Below are positions 53,559 to 62,479 of a stretch of DNA of 64,000 bases, one piece after another. The stretch is from assembly GCA_021794095.1 (NCBI GenBank), contig JAJYRN010000001.1, forward strand, positions 186,001 to 250,000. Direction: 5' to 3'. The stretch's first letter is position 1. Each line of letters opens with the position of its first letter. The position numbers and the translations under genes are program-made. Below the pieces are notes generated by a model, which was not told the origin of the DNA, made no database searches, and worked only from the letters and a program-made list of their open reading frames with translations. Origin of the DNA: Acidobacteriota bacterium (GTDB lineage: Bacteria; Acidobacteriota; Holophagae; Holophagales; Holophagaceae).

Positions 53559-55322
53559 TCACGATTGACTTGAATGAAATTCACGATACTCCGGCAACAG
53601 GATGCGGAACCGGCTGCCCCGGCCCACCTGGCTCTCCACCTCCATCCGGCCGCCCGCCTCCTCCACGAGGGCTTTCAGCGAAGGCAAACCCAGGCCGGTG
53701 CCCTTTCCGGGGGGCTTGGTGGTGAAGAAGGGATCGAAGATCCGCTCCAGCACCTCCGGCGCCATGCCGCAGCCCGTGTCGGCCACCTCGATCGCCACCC
53801 GCGCGGACTCCGAATGGCTGGGCGCAACCTGGATGTCGAGGCGCCCGCCCGCGGGCATGGCGTCCACGGCATTGACCACGAGGTTCACGAGCATCTGTTC
53901 CAGGCGGGCCCGGGAACTCCGGACGATCAGGGCCAGCTCCGAGGGCAGGGAGATCTGCAGCGACACCCCGCGCGGCACCAGCATGCGGAGGGTCTTCTCC
54001 ACCTCGTCGAGGGCGCTCCGGAGATCCAGGGGCGCCGGGGCTTCCTCCTCCCGGCGCACGAATCCCATGAGGTGGCGGGTGAGCGCAGCCGCCCGCTCGG
54101 CGGTATCGGCGATCCGGACCATAGACTCCAGATCAGGAGGGCGGCCTTCCTGGGCCTCCAGCACCGCCAATTCCGAAGCCGCTTTCATGACCGCCAGCAG
54201 GTTGTTGAGGTCGTGGGCCAACCCCGCGCCCATCAAGGCCAGCGTGTTCATGCGCTCGGTGCGCAGCAGCGTGTCTTGCGCCTGTTCCAGGGCCCGCGTC
54301 CGCGCGTGGACCCGGTCCTCCAGGGTGCGGCGGGCCACCTGGAGATCCTGGATGGCCTGGAACTGGCGGAGCATGAGCAGCACCACCAGCAGAAGGAAGA
54401 TGCCGATGGCGCCCCGCATGAGTTCAAGGGGCGCGCGGGGGAGCAGGTAGGCCAGGGCTCCCACGGCCGCCAGGGCCGGCGCGTAGGGCAGCAGGCGAGC
54501 CAGGCGTGGATGGACGGGGGCCTGGGTCTCGGCCGCCAGGGGCTCCCAGGGCGACCAGGCGGCGAGCCCCTGGAACAGGGGTATGGCGCCCACCACCGCC
54601 AGCCAGCCGCCCTGTCCCTGGGTGGGCGCGAATCCGGCCAGGGTGAACCAGGCCAGCCCCAGCAGCCAGGCGAGGGCCGACGCGCCCAGCCAGCCGATCG
54701 GTCCCCGCCAGAAGCCCATCTGGTCGGACAGCAGGAAGACCAGGCTGCCGCCCAGCAAGGCGACATTCAAGTAGTCCACGAGCACCCGCACGGCAATGCC
54801 GTGGACCGGGGGCTGGAGGGCCGTCCGGAGCCCCAGCAGCCAGAGCAGGAACAGAATGGAGGCGGCGAAGATGAGCCCATCCAGCACCCGCCGCAGCCGC
54901 CCTTCCGGATCAGCCCTGCGGGGGAAGCTCACCACACCCGCCAGGATCAGCACACCCGAAGCCAAGGTGAGCAGGTTGCCTGCTGCCTGGGACCAGGCGC
55001 CCACTAGGCCATGGATACCCGGGAGGTCGAGCGTCAGGTTGGGCACCTCCAGCCCCGCCGAAAGGGCGAGCAGGCCCCAGGCACGGCGTGCCGCGCCCTG
55101 GGAGCGCGAGGCCCGGAAAGCCAGACTGGCCGAAGCCAGCAACTCCAGCAGCAGGTAGCCCACGGGCAGGAAGCGCACCCGCTGGCCGGACGCCAGAAGA
55201 AGGTGGACCAGGGCCGCGGCGGCCCAGACCGCCACCAGCAGGCTCCGGGCGGCTCGCCCCAGGGGCGAGGCGCCGGGCGGCGCCGGGGCCTGGGTCGGAC
55301 GGGGCGGGCTGAGGGGTGGCAC
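53559..55322 (-). CDS. Multi-pass membrane sensor histidine kinase
   Basis: A protein of about 587 residues. The N-terminal 340 residues are mostly hydrophobic, with about eight or nine membrane segments and no clear periplasmic domain. A coiled coil and a HisKA region follow, with the acceptor histidine in GAGLAHDLNNLLAVMK. The ATPase domain has NLVVNAVDAM, ADTGCGM and DPFFTTKPPGKGTGLGL. There is no receiver. The frame is open to 55406, but its first codons lie in a repeat end (55353-55380), so GTG 55322 is taken as a provisional start. It lies 60 bases upstream of the ALDH7-type gene. A cognate regulator is not adjacent. Confidence 0.88.
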   Translation of the reverse strand: MPPLSPPRPTQAPAPPGASPLGRAARSLLVAVWAAAALVHLLLASGQRVRFLPVGYLLLELLASASLAFRASRSQGAARRAWGLLALSAGLEVPNLTLDLPGIHGLVGAWSQAAGNLLTLASGVLILAGVVSFPRRADPEGRLRRVLDGLIFAASILFLLWLLGLRTALQPPVHGIAVRVLVDYLNVALLGGSLVFLLSDQMGFWRGPIGWLGASALAWLLGLAWFTLAGFAPTQGQGGWLAVVGAIPLFQGLAAWSPWEPLAAETQAPVHPRLARLLPYAPALAAVGALAYLLPRAPLELMRGAIGIFLLLVVLLMLRQFQAIQDLQVARRTLEDRVHARTRALEQAQDTLLRTERMNTLALMGAGLAHDLNNLLAVMKAASELAVLEAQEGRPPDLESMVRIADTAERAAALTRHLMGFVRREEEAPAPLDLRSALDEVEKTLRMLVPRGVSLQISLPSELALIVRSSRARLEQMLVNLVVNAVDAMPAGGRLDIQVAPSHSESARVAIEVADTGCGMAPEVLERIFDPFFTTKPPGKGTGLGLPSLKALVEEAGGRMEVESQVGRGSRFRILLPEYREFHSSQS

Positions 55323-55352
55323 GAAGGGGTCTCGGTGGTGAGGTTCACAGTG

Positions 55353-55380
55353 TAGGAGCTGGAACGGGATTCGCAATGCC
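55353..55380. repeat. Solo copy of the 2169-2622 element end
   Basis: These 28 bases match the inverted end of the hairpin-rich element, sharing AGGAGCTGGAACG and, after a variable four to five bases, GCAATGCC. No second end or hairpin chain is nearby. It lies between the divergent kinase and LysR genes. Confidence 0.7.
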
Positions 55381-55451
55381 CCCGCAGAAACCCCCACGGC
55401 CCTCATCCCGATTCATCCCATCCGAACCTGGGATGAATATCATTCAAGATC

Positions 55452-56357
55452 ATGGATCCCACCCTGGACCTTCCCCAGCTCCGTACCTTTTTCACCCTGG
55501 CCCAGGCCGGCAGCTTCACCGCCTGCGCCCAGCGCTTGAACCGCACGCCCTCCGCCATCAGCCACGCCATGACCAAGCTGGAGGATCTGGCGGGCGTGGC
55601 CCTCCTCGACCGCCGCGGCCGCGGCCTGGCCCTCACCGAAGAAGGCCGCCGCCTCTACCAGGCCTGCGAGCAGGTCTTCGCCACCCTGGAAGCCGCCGAG
55701 GATGACCTGCGGCGCGGCCAATCCCAGGCCCGGGGCCGCATCCGGTGCGGCGCCACCGTCGAATTCGGCAGCAGCATCCTGATGAAGCACATGCCGCCCT
55801 TCCTGGCCGAGCACCCGGGTCTGGAAGTGGATTTCACCCTCCGGCCGGATCTGCTGGAACCCCTGCTGCGGGACGAGGTGGACCTGATCATTGACTGCGT
55901 TGAGCACCCCCTGCCCGCCCTGAAGAAGGTGCCCCTCTTTCGCGAGACCTACGTGGTGGCCTGCGCCCCAGCCCTGCGCAAGGCCCGCCGGCTGCGGGTG
56001 CCGAAGGATCTGGGGGAAGTGCCCATCCTTTCTCCGGACAAGGCCGGAGCCTGGTGGAACCGCTTCCTCGTCGCCGTACCCGAGCGCGAACAACCCCAGT
56101 TGGACCCCATCATCGCGGTGGACCACATCCGCGCCATGATCCACGCTGCCGTGGCCGGCATGGGCGTCCTGCTGGCCCCCCGCTATGCCGTCCTGGAGGA
56201 GCTGCGCCGTCGCGAGCTGGTGGTACTCTTCCCGGCCATCCGCCCGGCGGAAGACCGCTTCGCCATCTACCTCAAGAAGGTGCGGGCCGGACAGGAGAAG
56301 CTGCAGCGCCTCTGCCGCTACCTCCAGTCCCTGAACCCCGAGGAGTTCGGGTCATGA
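55452..56357 (+). CDS. LysR-type transcriptional regulator
   Basis: A 301-residue regulator. The N-terminal winged helix-turn-helix reads LRTFFTLAQAGSFTACAQ and continues with AISHAMTKLEDLAG. The effector-binding domain from about residue 90 has GRIRCGATVEFGSS and AVAGMGVLLAPRYAV. LysR proteins often act on a neighbouring, usually divergent, operon. Here the divergent gene is the membrane kinase and the convergent ones are the sulfide:quinone reductase genes, whose end overlaps this gene by six bases. Target unknown. Confidence 0.93.
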   Translation: MDPTLDLPQLRTFFTLAQAGSFTACAQRLNRTPSAISHAMTKLEDLAGVALLDRRGRGLALTEEGRRLYQACEQVFATLEAAEDDLRRGQSQARGRIRCGATVEFGSSILMKHMPPFLAEHPGLEVDFTLRPDLLEPLLRDEVDLIIDCVEHPLPALKKVPLFRETYVVACAPALRKARRLRVPKDLGEVPILSPDKAGAWWNRFLVAVPEREQPQLDPIIAVDHIRAMIHAAVAGMGVLLAPRYAVLEELRRRELVVLFPAIRPAEDRFAIYLKKVRAGQEKLQRLCRYLQSLNPEEFGS

Positions 56358-56552
56358 CCGGATCTTCCGGCCCGTGTGGTGGCTGAGGGAGATGACCCGG
56401 ATCATCTTCAGGTTGATGATGGCAAACCGGAGCATCTGCCAGACCAGGCTGGTCCGCAGGTGGCGCGTCGGTCCCGTCGGCAGCGTGGCAAAGAAGGCCG
56501 GCCGGACCTGGGGAACGGCTGGCGGGGTGTAGTGCAGGCGCTCTTCGGCCAT
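56352..56552 (-). CDS. 66-residue partner of the SQR-like enzyme
   Basis: The gene starts three bases after the stop of the oxidoreductase, with GGAG six bases before ATG 56552, so it is co-transcribed and translated. The product is basic at its C-terminus (HHTGRKIRS) and has an amphipathic or membrane-touching helix at about 35-55 (LVWQMLRFAIINLKMIRVI). No family is recognised. It might help hold the enzyme at the membrane. Its stop overlaps the convergent LysR stop in a tcatga palindrome. Confidence 0.75.
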   Translation of the reverse strand: MAEERLHYTPPAVPQVRPAFFATLPTGPTRHLRTSLVWQMLRFAIINLKMIRVISLSHHTGRKIRS

Positions 56553-56555
56553 GGC

Positions 56556-58016
56556 TTACTCCGGAATCAGGGACCAGAAGGGACGCAGCCGCGCCTTGTG
56601 GAGGAACATGTGGTGGAGGAGGATCTTGATCCAGTGCCCCGCCAGGCCGATCTCGCCGAAGGTGTGGCGCAGATCGCGGCCGTAGTCGGGATAGCGCTCG
56701 TAGTCCGGGACGATGGGATAGACCGTCATGGAGGCGGCGGTGCCCGTGAAGGGGTTGTTGCCGGCCGAGGCCACGCAGGCGGCGCCCATCTCCGCCATGG
56801 AGGCGGTGCGGGTGGGGCCCGGACTGCCCTGGATCATGTCCGTGATGCTGTGGGCCACGGCCTTGGCGATCATGGCCGAGGGCATGCCGGTGCGGGGCGG
56901 CGCCGGCGTGATGGGGGTGCCCTTCGGGCTCTGGCGGGGCCGGGAGATGGGATGGGGCGGCGCGAAGGCGATGCCCGCGGCGAACAGGTTCGGATAATCC
57001 GGGTTCTGATAGGTGCGGGGCCAATCCGCGGAACGGAAGGCCTCGTAGGCCTTGGGGGTGTAGTCCCCATCCACCTTCATGAACCCGCTGGGTGCGAACA
57101 GACGAGCCGTGATATCGGCCCCGAGGCGGTCCATCGCCTGGAGTCCCACGCCCTTGAAGGGCGGCAGCAGCATGGCCATGTCGAAGGTGATGTCGTGCTC
57201 AGCGCCATCCAGGGTTTCGAAGGTGGCCCGGCCCGGCTCCACCCCCTGCACATGCGCCCGGGTCACCCAGTCCACCCCCCGTTCGGCGAAGAGGGATTCC
57301 GTGAAGACCTTGCTCGGCGTGACGTACCCGCCGCGCCGGATGTGCACCGCGTCCATCCCGAAATCGCCCACCTCGTACTCGTTGGTGAGGTAGACGATCT
57401 CCGCCTTGTCCCGCACGCCCCGCGCCCGGAGTTCGAACTCCAGGTTCACCACGTACTCGAAGGCCGCGCCCTGGCAGGTGCAGGTGCCGTGGCCCGTGCC
57501 CACCACGAAGCGCTTCCGTTCCCCGCGCTTCATGCGCTCCACCAGTTCCAAAAAGGTGTCGGCGGCGGCCTTGGCGTGGGGCGCCGTGCACACCGAAAGG
57601 CTGTGGCCCCCGGGCCCCAGGCCCGGCGTGGCGTCGAAGTTGAGCTTCGGCCCCGTGGCATTGAGCAGGAAGTCATAGGGCAGGCGGCTGCGCTGGCCCT
57701 CTTCGCCCGGCAGGGTGGATTCGATCTCCACGAAGGGCTGCGGATCCTCGCCCGCCCCCTCGGGATGAAGCACCAGGGCCCGGGCCTGCCGGAAGGTGAT
57801 GCCGTGGCGCGCGTACACCGGCGCCAGCGGAAACAGCACCTGCCGCGGCTGGAGCAGCCCCACCCCGACCCAGATGTTGGAGGGGATCCAGTTGTAGTCC
57901 GGCCGCGGGGACACCACGGTGACTTCAACTTTGGACCCGAGCCACTTCTTCAGGAAGCTGGCTGCGGTGTGACCCGCCACACCCGCCCCCAGGACCACCA
58001 CCCGCGCCTGCGCCAC
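56556..58016 (-). CDS. Sulfide:quinone oxidoreductase-like flavoprotein
   Basis: A 486-residue FAD enzyme of the SQR/flavocytochrome c sulfide dehydrogenase family, which passes electrons from sulfide to quinone. The FAD site is VVVLGAGVAGHTAA at residues 5-18. Candidate redox cysteines lie in GTGHGTCTCQGAAFE and AACVASAG. The C-terminus (IKILLHHMFLHKARLRPFW) looks like a membrane-contact helix. The start is GTG 58016 behind AAGGGGG. Substrate is predicted, since some members oxidise other compounds. A small gene follows in the same transcript. Confidence 0.85.
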   Translation of the reverse strand: MAQARVVVLGAGVAGHTAASFLKKWLGSKVEVTVVSPRPDYNWIPSNIWVGVGLLQPRQVLFPLAPVYARHGITFRQARALVLHPEGAGEDPQPFVEIESTLPGEEGQRSRLPYDFLLNATGPKLNFDATPGLGPGGHSLSVCTAPHAKAAADTFLELVERMKRGERKRFVVGTGHGTCTCQGAAFEYVVNLEFELRARGVRDKAEIVYLTNEYEVGDFGMDAVHIRRGGYVTPSKVFTESLFAERGVDWVTRAHVQGVEPGRATFETLDGAEHDITFDMAMLLPPFKGVGLQAMDRLGADITARLFAPSGFMKVDGDYTPKAYEAFRSADWPRTYQNPDYPNLFAAGIAFAPPHPISRPRQSPKGTPITPAPPRTGMPSAMIAKAVAHSITDMIQGSPGPTRTASMAEMGAACVASAGNNPFTGTAASMTVYPIVPDYERYPDYGRDLRHTFGEIGLAGHWIKILLHHMFLHKARLRPFWSLIPE

Positions 58017-58142
58017 AGGGCCCCCTTATGTTTGGAAAGCGCCCCAAGGTAGGTCCCCGGAAGAAAGCTGTCCAGACCGGCAAGCGTATGAATTTCGACA
58101 ACCTAGCACTCAACTGTCAGATTTCCGAAACCCGGGAACGCA

Positions 58143-58166
58143 GAAGGCCGCCTCGCGGCGGCCTTC
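58143..58166 (-). terminator. Hairpin after the HU gene
   Basis: A perfect 10-bp stem (58143-58152 with 58157-58166) with loop tcgc starts 22 bases past the HU stop. There is no U tail in the minus direction. It separates HU from the SQR-like gene. Confidence 0.7.
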
Positions 58167-58187
58167 GGTAGCGGAGTCTTCTGATCG

Positions 58188-58487
58188 TTACAGCTGATCC
58201 TTGAGGCCCTTCGCGCCCTTGAAGACGACCTTGCGGCCGGCGGGGATCTGGATCTTCTCACCGGTCTTGGGGTTGCGGCCCATCTTCTCCTTGGTGGCAC
58301 GGACCTCGAAGGTGCCGAGGCCGAAGAGGTTCACGCGGTTGCCGGCCAGGAGGGATTCCACGATGTGATCGCGGACGCCATCCAGGATGGCCTTGGCGCG
58401 GGCCTTGGAGAGGTCGTGGGCCTCCGCGAGGGTGGCAGCGAGCTCGGCGATGCCGAGGGTTTCAGGCTTGGCAGGGGTCTTCGCCAT
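58188..58487 (-). CDS. HU-family DNA-binding protein
   Basis: A 99-residue nucleoid protein that bends DNA. After a short lysine/proline leader it has the HU core: AHDLSKARAKAILDGVRDHI, VNLFGLGTFEVRATKEKMGRNP (in two strands around the GLGTF turn), then GRKVVFKGAKGLKDQL. The arm carries RNPKTGEKIQIPAG. AAGGAG lies six bases before the ATG. It is a single-gene unit closed by a hairpin. Confidence 0.96.
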   Translation of the reverse strand: MAKTPAKPETLGIAELAATLAEAHDLSKARAKAILDGVRDHIVESLLAGNRVNLFGLGTFEVRATKEKMGRNPKTGEKIQIPAGRKVVFKGAKGLKDQL

Positions 58488-58592
58488 GGGTGGCTCCTTG
58501 GGGATGGGGTGGGCGGGGTGGCGGCATCGCGGCGCGCCCCGGACGAGGCCGGTCCGCTCAGGATTCCGGCCGAGGAAATGAACGGAGGGACG

Positions 58593-59039
58593 CTATTCCG
58601 CCGCAGCGGTGACATCCAGGCTGACCTTGGCATGCACGCCGCTGTAGAGGCGGACATCCACGGTGAAGGCGCCGGTGTCCTTGATGTGGGGAACGGTGAT
58701 GTCCCGGCGGTCCAGGGTGAACCCCTTGGCCTTGAAGAGATCGGCCACATCGCCATTGGTGACGGAGCCGAACAGGTGGCCCTGCTCGCCGGCCTTGCGG
58801 GCCACGGTGAGACGCACGGCCTCGAGCTTCTCGGCCAGGCTCTTGGCATCGGCCAGTTCCTTGGCGCGGAGCTTCTCGGCGCGGAGCTTCTCCAGCTCGA
58901 TCTGGCGCTTGTTGCCGGCGGTGACAGGCAGGGCCATCTTCCGGGGCATGAGGTAGTTGCGGGCGTAGCCGTCCTTGACGTTCACCACGTCGCCGCGGGC
59001 GCCGAGGTGGGTCACGTTCTCGATCAGCAGGATCTCCAT
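58593..59039 (-). CDS. rplI: 50S ribosomal protein L9
   Basis: A 148-residue protein that spans the L1 side of the large subunit. It starts MEILLIENVTHLGARGDVVN, has the KDGYARNYLMPRKMA signature, a long central helix, and a C-terminal domain with GSVTNGDVADLFKAKGF. GGAG precedes ATG 59039; the longer open frame to 59222 has no L9 counterpart. In many bacteria L9 follows rpsF and rpsR, but neither is present here; the upstream neighbour is a divergent PilZ gene. Confidence 0.97.
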   Translation of the reverse strand: MEILLIENVTHLGARGDVVNVKDGYARNYLMPRKMALPVTAGNKRQIELEKLRAEKLRAKELADAKSLAEKLEAVRLTVARKAGEQGHLFGSVTNGDVADLFKAKGFTLDRRDITVPHIKDTGAFTVDVRLYSGVHAKVSLDVTAAAE

Positions 59040-59106
59040 GGGGACTCCATGACAGGGTTGGATCGGATTTCCAGCCAGCGCCCGGAAACCCGGTGCGTTG
59101 TCCCCG

Positions 59107-59136
59107 CTTGGTGAGGTGGCGTCTGGCGCCACCAAG
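59107..59136 (-). promoter_or_regulatory. Hairpin in the rplI leader
   Basis: A 7-bp stem (59115-59121 with 59127-59133) overlaps an alternative outer pairing (59107-59113 with 59130-59136). The two cannot form together. It lies about 70 bases upstream of rplI and could regulate L9 expression. Confidence 0.4.
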
Positions 59137-59248
59137 GCCTGCCCGGCCGGGCCGCCCTGTCCCGCGTTGGGTTCAGGCTGGTTCAGAAACTCCAGTGTAG
59201 CCTGGAGCCAACCGATACCCAACTGTGAATTCCCGTTCGAGGCCCCCC

Positions 59249-59632
59249 ATGTCCAGCCCTGCCGATCGCCGCCTCCTGCGCCGCGTCATCACCGGCCCCG
59301 GCTACGGCATCCGGTTCGTGCTGCGCGGGCATCCCTATGACGATGTGAGGATCAGCAACCTGAGCACCGGTGGCTGCTTCGCCCTGGTCCCCCATCGGGA
59401 TGCCCGGCTGTTCGAGCGGGGCGCCATCCTGGAACAGCTGGTGCTCCTCCACCCGGAACTGCCCAAGGCTCCCCTGATCGCCACGGTGGCCTATGTGCTG
59501 GGCAACCGGCCGGGCGCCCCCCCGATGGAGTTCGTGGGCGTGGGCATCCAGTTCCTGAACTTGGAACCCGACGCCCTGGCCCACCTGGAGACCTGGCTGG
59601 ACGCAGCCGCGATCACCCAGCAGGAGGGCTGA
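59249..59632 (+). CDS. PilZ-domain protein
   Basis: A 127-residue single-domain protein. RRLLRR near the N-terminus and RISNLSTGG match the two c-di-GMP-binding motifs of PilZ (RxxxR and D/NxSxxG). The rest is the expected beta-barrel ending in a helix. GAGG lies about six bases before ATG 59249. No motility or exopolysaccharide gene is next to it, so its target is unknown. It is divergent from rplI and convergent with the aminotransferase gene. Confidence 0.87.
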   Translation: MSSPADRRLLRRVITGPGYGIRFVLRGHPYDDVRISNLSTGGCFALVPHRDARLFERGAILEQLVLLHPELPKAPLIATVAYVLGNRPGAPPMEFVGVGIQFLNLEPDALAHLETWLDAAAITQQEG

Positions 59633-59640
59633 AGCCAGCG

Positions 59641-60768
59641 CTACTTCCGCCCGAAGAACCCGAGGATGGCCGCCGCCACTTCCTCGCGCATGGCCTCGGT
59701 CATCTCGGGGTACACCGGCAGGCTGAGCACTTCCTTCGCCGCCAGCTCCGACTCGGGCAGCTGGCCAGCCCTGTAGCCCAGGGGCGCAAAGCAGGGCTGC
59801 TCGTGGAGGCAGATCGGATAGTAGATGGCGCTGCCGATGCCCTGCGCCTTGAGGTGGGCCTGCAGCGCATCCCGCTTCCCGCCCTTCACCCGGATGGTGA
59901 ACTGGTTGTAGATGTGGCGGCCGTCGGGCACCACTTCGCGGGGCAGCAGGGCCTCATCGGCGGCCAGGCCCTTCATCCGCTCGTGGTACCAGGCGGCGTG
60001 GCGCCGCCGCCCCTCGTGCCAGCCGTCCAGCATGGGCAGCTTGGCCCGCAGCACCAAAGCCTGGAACTCATCCATGCGCCCGTTCATGCCCACCTCATGG
60101 TGGACGTAGACCGGCTCCATGCCGTGTACTCGCATCCGGCGCACCCGGGCGCCCAGGGCCGCGTCATCGCGGATGGCCGTCATGCCCGCATCCCCAAAGG
60201 CACCGAGGTTCTTGGTGGGGTAGAAGCTGTAGGCGGTCATCTGGCCGAACTGGCCGGCGGACTTGCCCCAGCCCTTGGCGCCCAGGCTCTGGCAGGCGTC
60301 CTCAATGACGGGGATGCCATGCTTGTCCGCCACCGCCATGATGCCGGGCATGTCGGCCATCTGGCCGAACAGGTGCACCGGAATGATGGCCTTGGTGCGG
60401 GGCGTGATGGCCGCCTCCACCAGGGCGCCGGTGGCGTTGAAGGTGGCGGGGTCCAGATCCATGAAGACGGGCTTGGCACCCAACCGCGAGACCACACCCG
60501 CCGTAGCGAAGAAGGTGAAACTCGGCACGATGACCTCGTCTCCGTGTCCCACGCCCAGCGCCATGAGCGCCACCAGCAGCGCGTCCGTCCCGCTGGACAT
60601 GGCCACGGCATGAGCCGCGCCCGTGTAGGCCGCGATCTCCGCCTCCAGGCCCTTCACGTTCTCGCCGAGGATGAAGGCGGAGCGGTCCACCAGGCCCGAG
60701 AGCCCCTCCAGGATCTGCGCCTTCACGGCAGCGTTCTGCGGCGCGAGCTCAAGCATCGGGACGGGCAT
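59641..60768 (-). CDS. DegT/DnrJ/EryC1/StrS family sugar aminotransferase
   Basis: A 375-residue PLP enzyme. Motifs are AVAMSSGTDALLVALMALG, DEVIVPSFTFFATAGV, VIEDACQSLGAKGWGKSAG (in two parts) and the Schiff-base lysine in FYPTKNLGAFGDAG. Members make amino sugars for surface polysaccharides. GGAGG lies five bases before ATG 60768, which excludes the ATG four codons earlier. No other sugar-nucleotide gene is nearby. Confidence 0.93.
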   Translation of the reverse strand: MPVPMLELAPQNAAVKAQILEGLSGLVDRSAFILGENVKGLEAEIAAYTGAAHAVAMSSGTDALLVALMALGVGHGDEVIVPSFTFFATAGVVSRLGAKPVFMDLDPATFNATGALVEAAITPRTKAIIPVHLFGQMADMPGIMAVADKHGIPVIEDACQSLGAKGWGKSAGQFGQMTAYSFYPTKNLGAFGDAGMTAIRDDAALGARVRRMRVHGMEPVYVHHEVGMNGRMDEFQALVLRAKLPMLDGWHEGRRRHAAWYHERMKGLAADEALLPREVVPDGRHIYNQFTIRVKGGKRDALQAHLKAQGIGSAIYYPICLHEQPCFAPLGYRAGQLPESELAAKEVLSLPVYPEMTEAMREEVAAAILGFFGRK

Positions 60769-60855
60769 GGAAGCCTCCATTCGCGGTTGTCAAGTATGGC
60801 AGCGGGTCAAGCGAGATTCAGTCACATCGCGCGGGCATCAAGGACACAAGGATTC

Positions 60856-60916
60856 ACCACGAAGACGGGAAGACCACGAAAACGGCTCTGCTTCGTGGTC
60901 TTCCTGTCTTCGTAGT
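60856..60916. repeat. Dispersed palindrome, ACCACGAAGAC family, copy 2
   Basis: Arms 60856-60880 and 60892-60916 are reverse complements at 23 of 25 positions around 11 bases. It lies between lysS and the aminotransferase gene, both on the minus strand. Confidence 0.88.
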
Positions 60917-60922
60917 TAGAAT

Positions 60923-62434
60923 TCATTCCTTTTCTTCCGCGTCAGCCGGATTCATTGGCCGCATGAGGGGGAAGAGGATGACGTCGCGGATGCTGGCGCT
61001 GTTGGTGAGGAGCATGACGAGGCGGTCAATGCCGATGCCTTCGCCGCCGGTGGGGGGGAAACCGTGTTCCAGGGCGTTCACGAAATCGAGGTCCAGCAGC
61101 ATGGCCTCGTCGTTGCCGGCCTCCCGTTCGGCCATCTGGGCCTGGAAGCGGCTCATCTGATCCACCGGGTCGTTCAGCTCGGAGTAGGCGTTGGCCAGCT
61201 CCATGCCGCCCACGAACAGCTCGAAGCGGTCCACGAAGCGGTCATCCCCCTCCAGGGTCTTGGTGAGGGGCGACAGCTCGATGGGATAGTCGGTGATGAA
61301 GGTGGGCTGGAGGAGCCGCTTCTCGGCGTGGTGCTCGAAGAGGTCGCCCAGGAGCACACCGGGCGTCTTCGTGTCCGCATCCTCGATGTGGACGGCCTCC
61401 GCCAGGGTGCGGATGGCGGCATCATCTTCCAGCAGGCCGCGCGCGATGCCGCCGTACTCGGCGATGGCGTCCTTGAGGGTGAGGCGGCGGAAGGGCGCGG
61501 CGTACGAGATGGCCTGCTCACCCCAGGGCAGCGTCTCCGAGCCCATCACGTCCCGCGCCAGGCCCGAGATGAGGGTTTCCGTGAGCGCCATCATGTCGCG
61601 GAGATCCTGGCCGGCGGCGTAGAACTCCATCATGGTGAACTCGGGGTTGTGGCGGACGCTCAGCCCCTCGTTGCGGAAGTTGCGGTTGATCTCGAAGACC
61701 TTCTCGAAGCCGCCGACGATGAGCCGCTTGAGGTACAGCTCCGGCGCGATGCGGAGGTAGAGCGCCATATCCAGGGCGTTGTGGTGGGTAACGAAGGGCC
61801 GAGCCGTGGCGCCCCCGGGGATGGGCTGCATCATGGGCGTCTCCACCTCGAGGTAGCCCTCGCCCTCCATGAACCGCCGGATGCCGCTCACGATGCGGGA
61901 GCGGATCTGGAAGGTCTTCAGCACCTCGGGATTGGACACGAGGTCCAGGTACCGATGGCGGTAGCGCTGCTCCTTGTCCTGCAGGCCATGCCACTTCTCC
62001 GGCAGCGGCAGTAGGGCCTTGGAGAGGAACTGCACCTCCTTCACCCGCACGCTCAACTCGCCAGTCTTCGTGCGCATGAGGGGCCCGGTGATGCTGATGA
62101 AGTCGCCGAGGTCCAGGAGCTTCAGGATGTCCCAGCCGGGCTCGGCCACGTCGTCCTTGCGGAAGAAGGCCTGCAGCTTCTCGCCGTTCTCGGTGAGGTG
62201 CGCGAACACGCTCTTCCCCATCTCCCGGAGGGTGAGTAGGCGGCCCATGACGGACACGGTGCGACCCAGGCCCTCCAGCTTCTCGTTGGGCCAGGCCTCC
62301 GCATCCGTATACTGCGCCACGAGGCTCGCGAGACCCTGGGTCCGCTTCGCTTTCCGGGGCCACACCTCCAGGCCCAGGGCCTTCAGCTTCCCGAGCTTCT
62401 CGAGGCGCGCATCGCGGTACTGATTGGGCTGCAT
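60923..62434 (-). CDS. lysS: Lysyl-tRNA synthetase, class II
   Basis: This enzyme charges tRNA-Lys. The 503-residue protein has an OB-fold anticodon domain (about 55-160) and a class II core. Motif 1 is around RFMEGEGYLEVETPMMQPIP, motif 2 is FRNEGLSVRHNPEFTMME, and motif 3 is GEGIGIDRLVMLLT near the C-terminus. It lies alone, with no tRNA gene nearby. A palindromic repeat follows its 3' end. Confidence 0.97.
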   Translation of the reverse strand: MQPNQYRDARLEKLGKLKALGLEVWPRKAKRTQGLASLVAQYTDAEAWPNEKLEGLGRTVSVMGRLLTLREMGKSVFAHLTENGEKLQAFFRKDDVAEPGWDILKLLDLGDFISITGPLMRTKTGELSVRVKEVQFLSKALLPLPEKWHGLQDKEQRYRHRYLDLVSNPEVLKTFQIRSRIVSGIRRFMEGEGYLEVETPMMQPIPGGATARPFVTHHNALDMALYLRIAPELYLKRLIVGGFEKVFEINRNFRNEGLSVRHNPEFTMMEFYAAGQDLRDMMALTETLISGLARDVMGSETLPWGEQAISYAAPFRRLTLKDAIAEYGGIARGLLEDDAAIRTLAEAVHIEDADTKTPGVLLGDLFEHHAEKRLLQPTFITDYPIELSPLTKTLEGDDRFVDRFELFVGGMELANAYSELNDPVDQMSRFQAQMAEREAGNDEAMLLDLDFVNALEHGFPPTGGEGIGIDRLVMLLTNSASIRDVILFPLMRPMNPADAEEKE

Positions 62435-62479
62435 GGGGACTCCGGCGGCGGCTGGGCCGCGAGCTTCCAGTCTAGCGGG

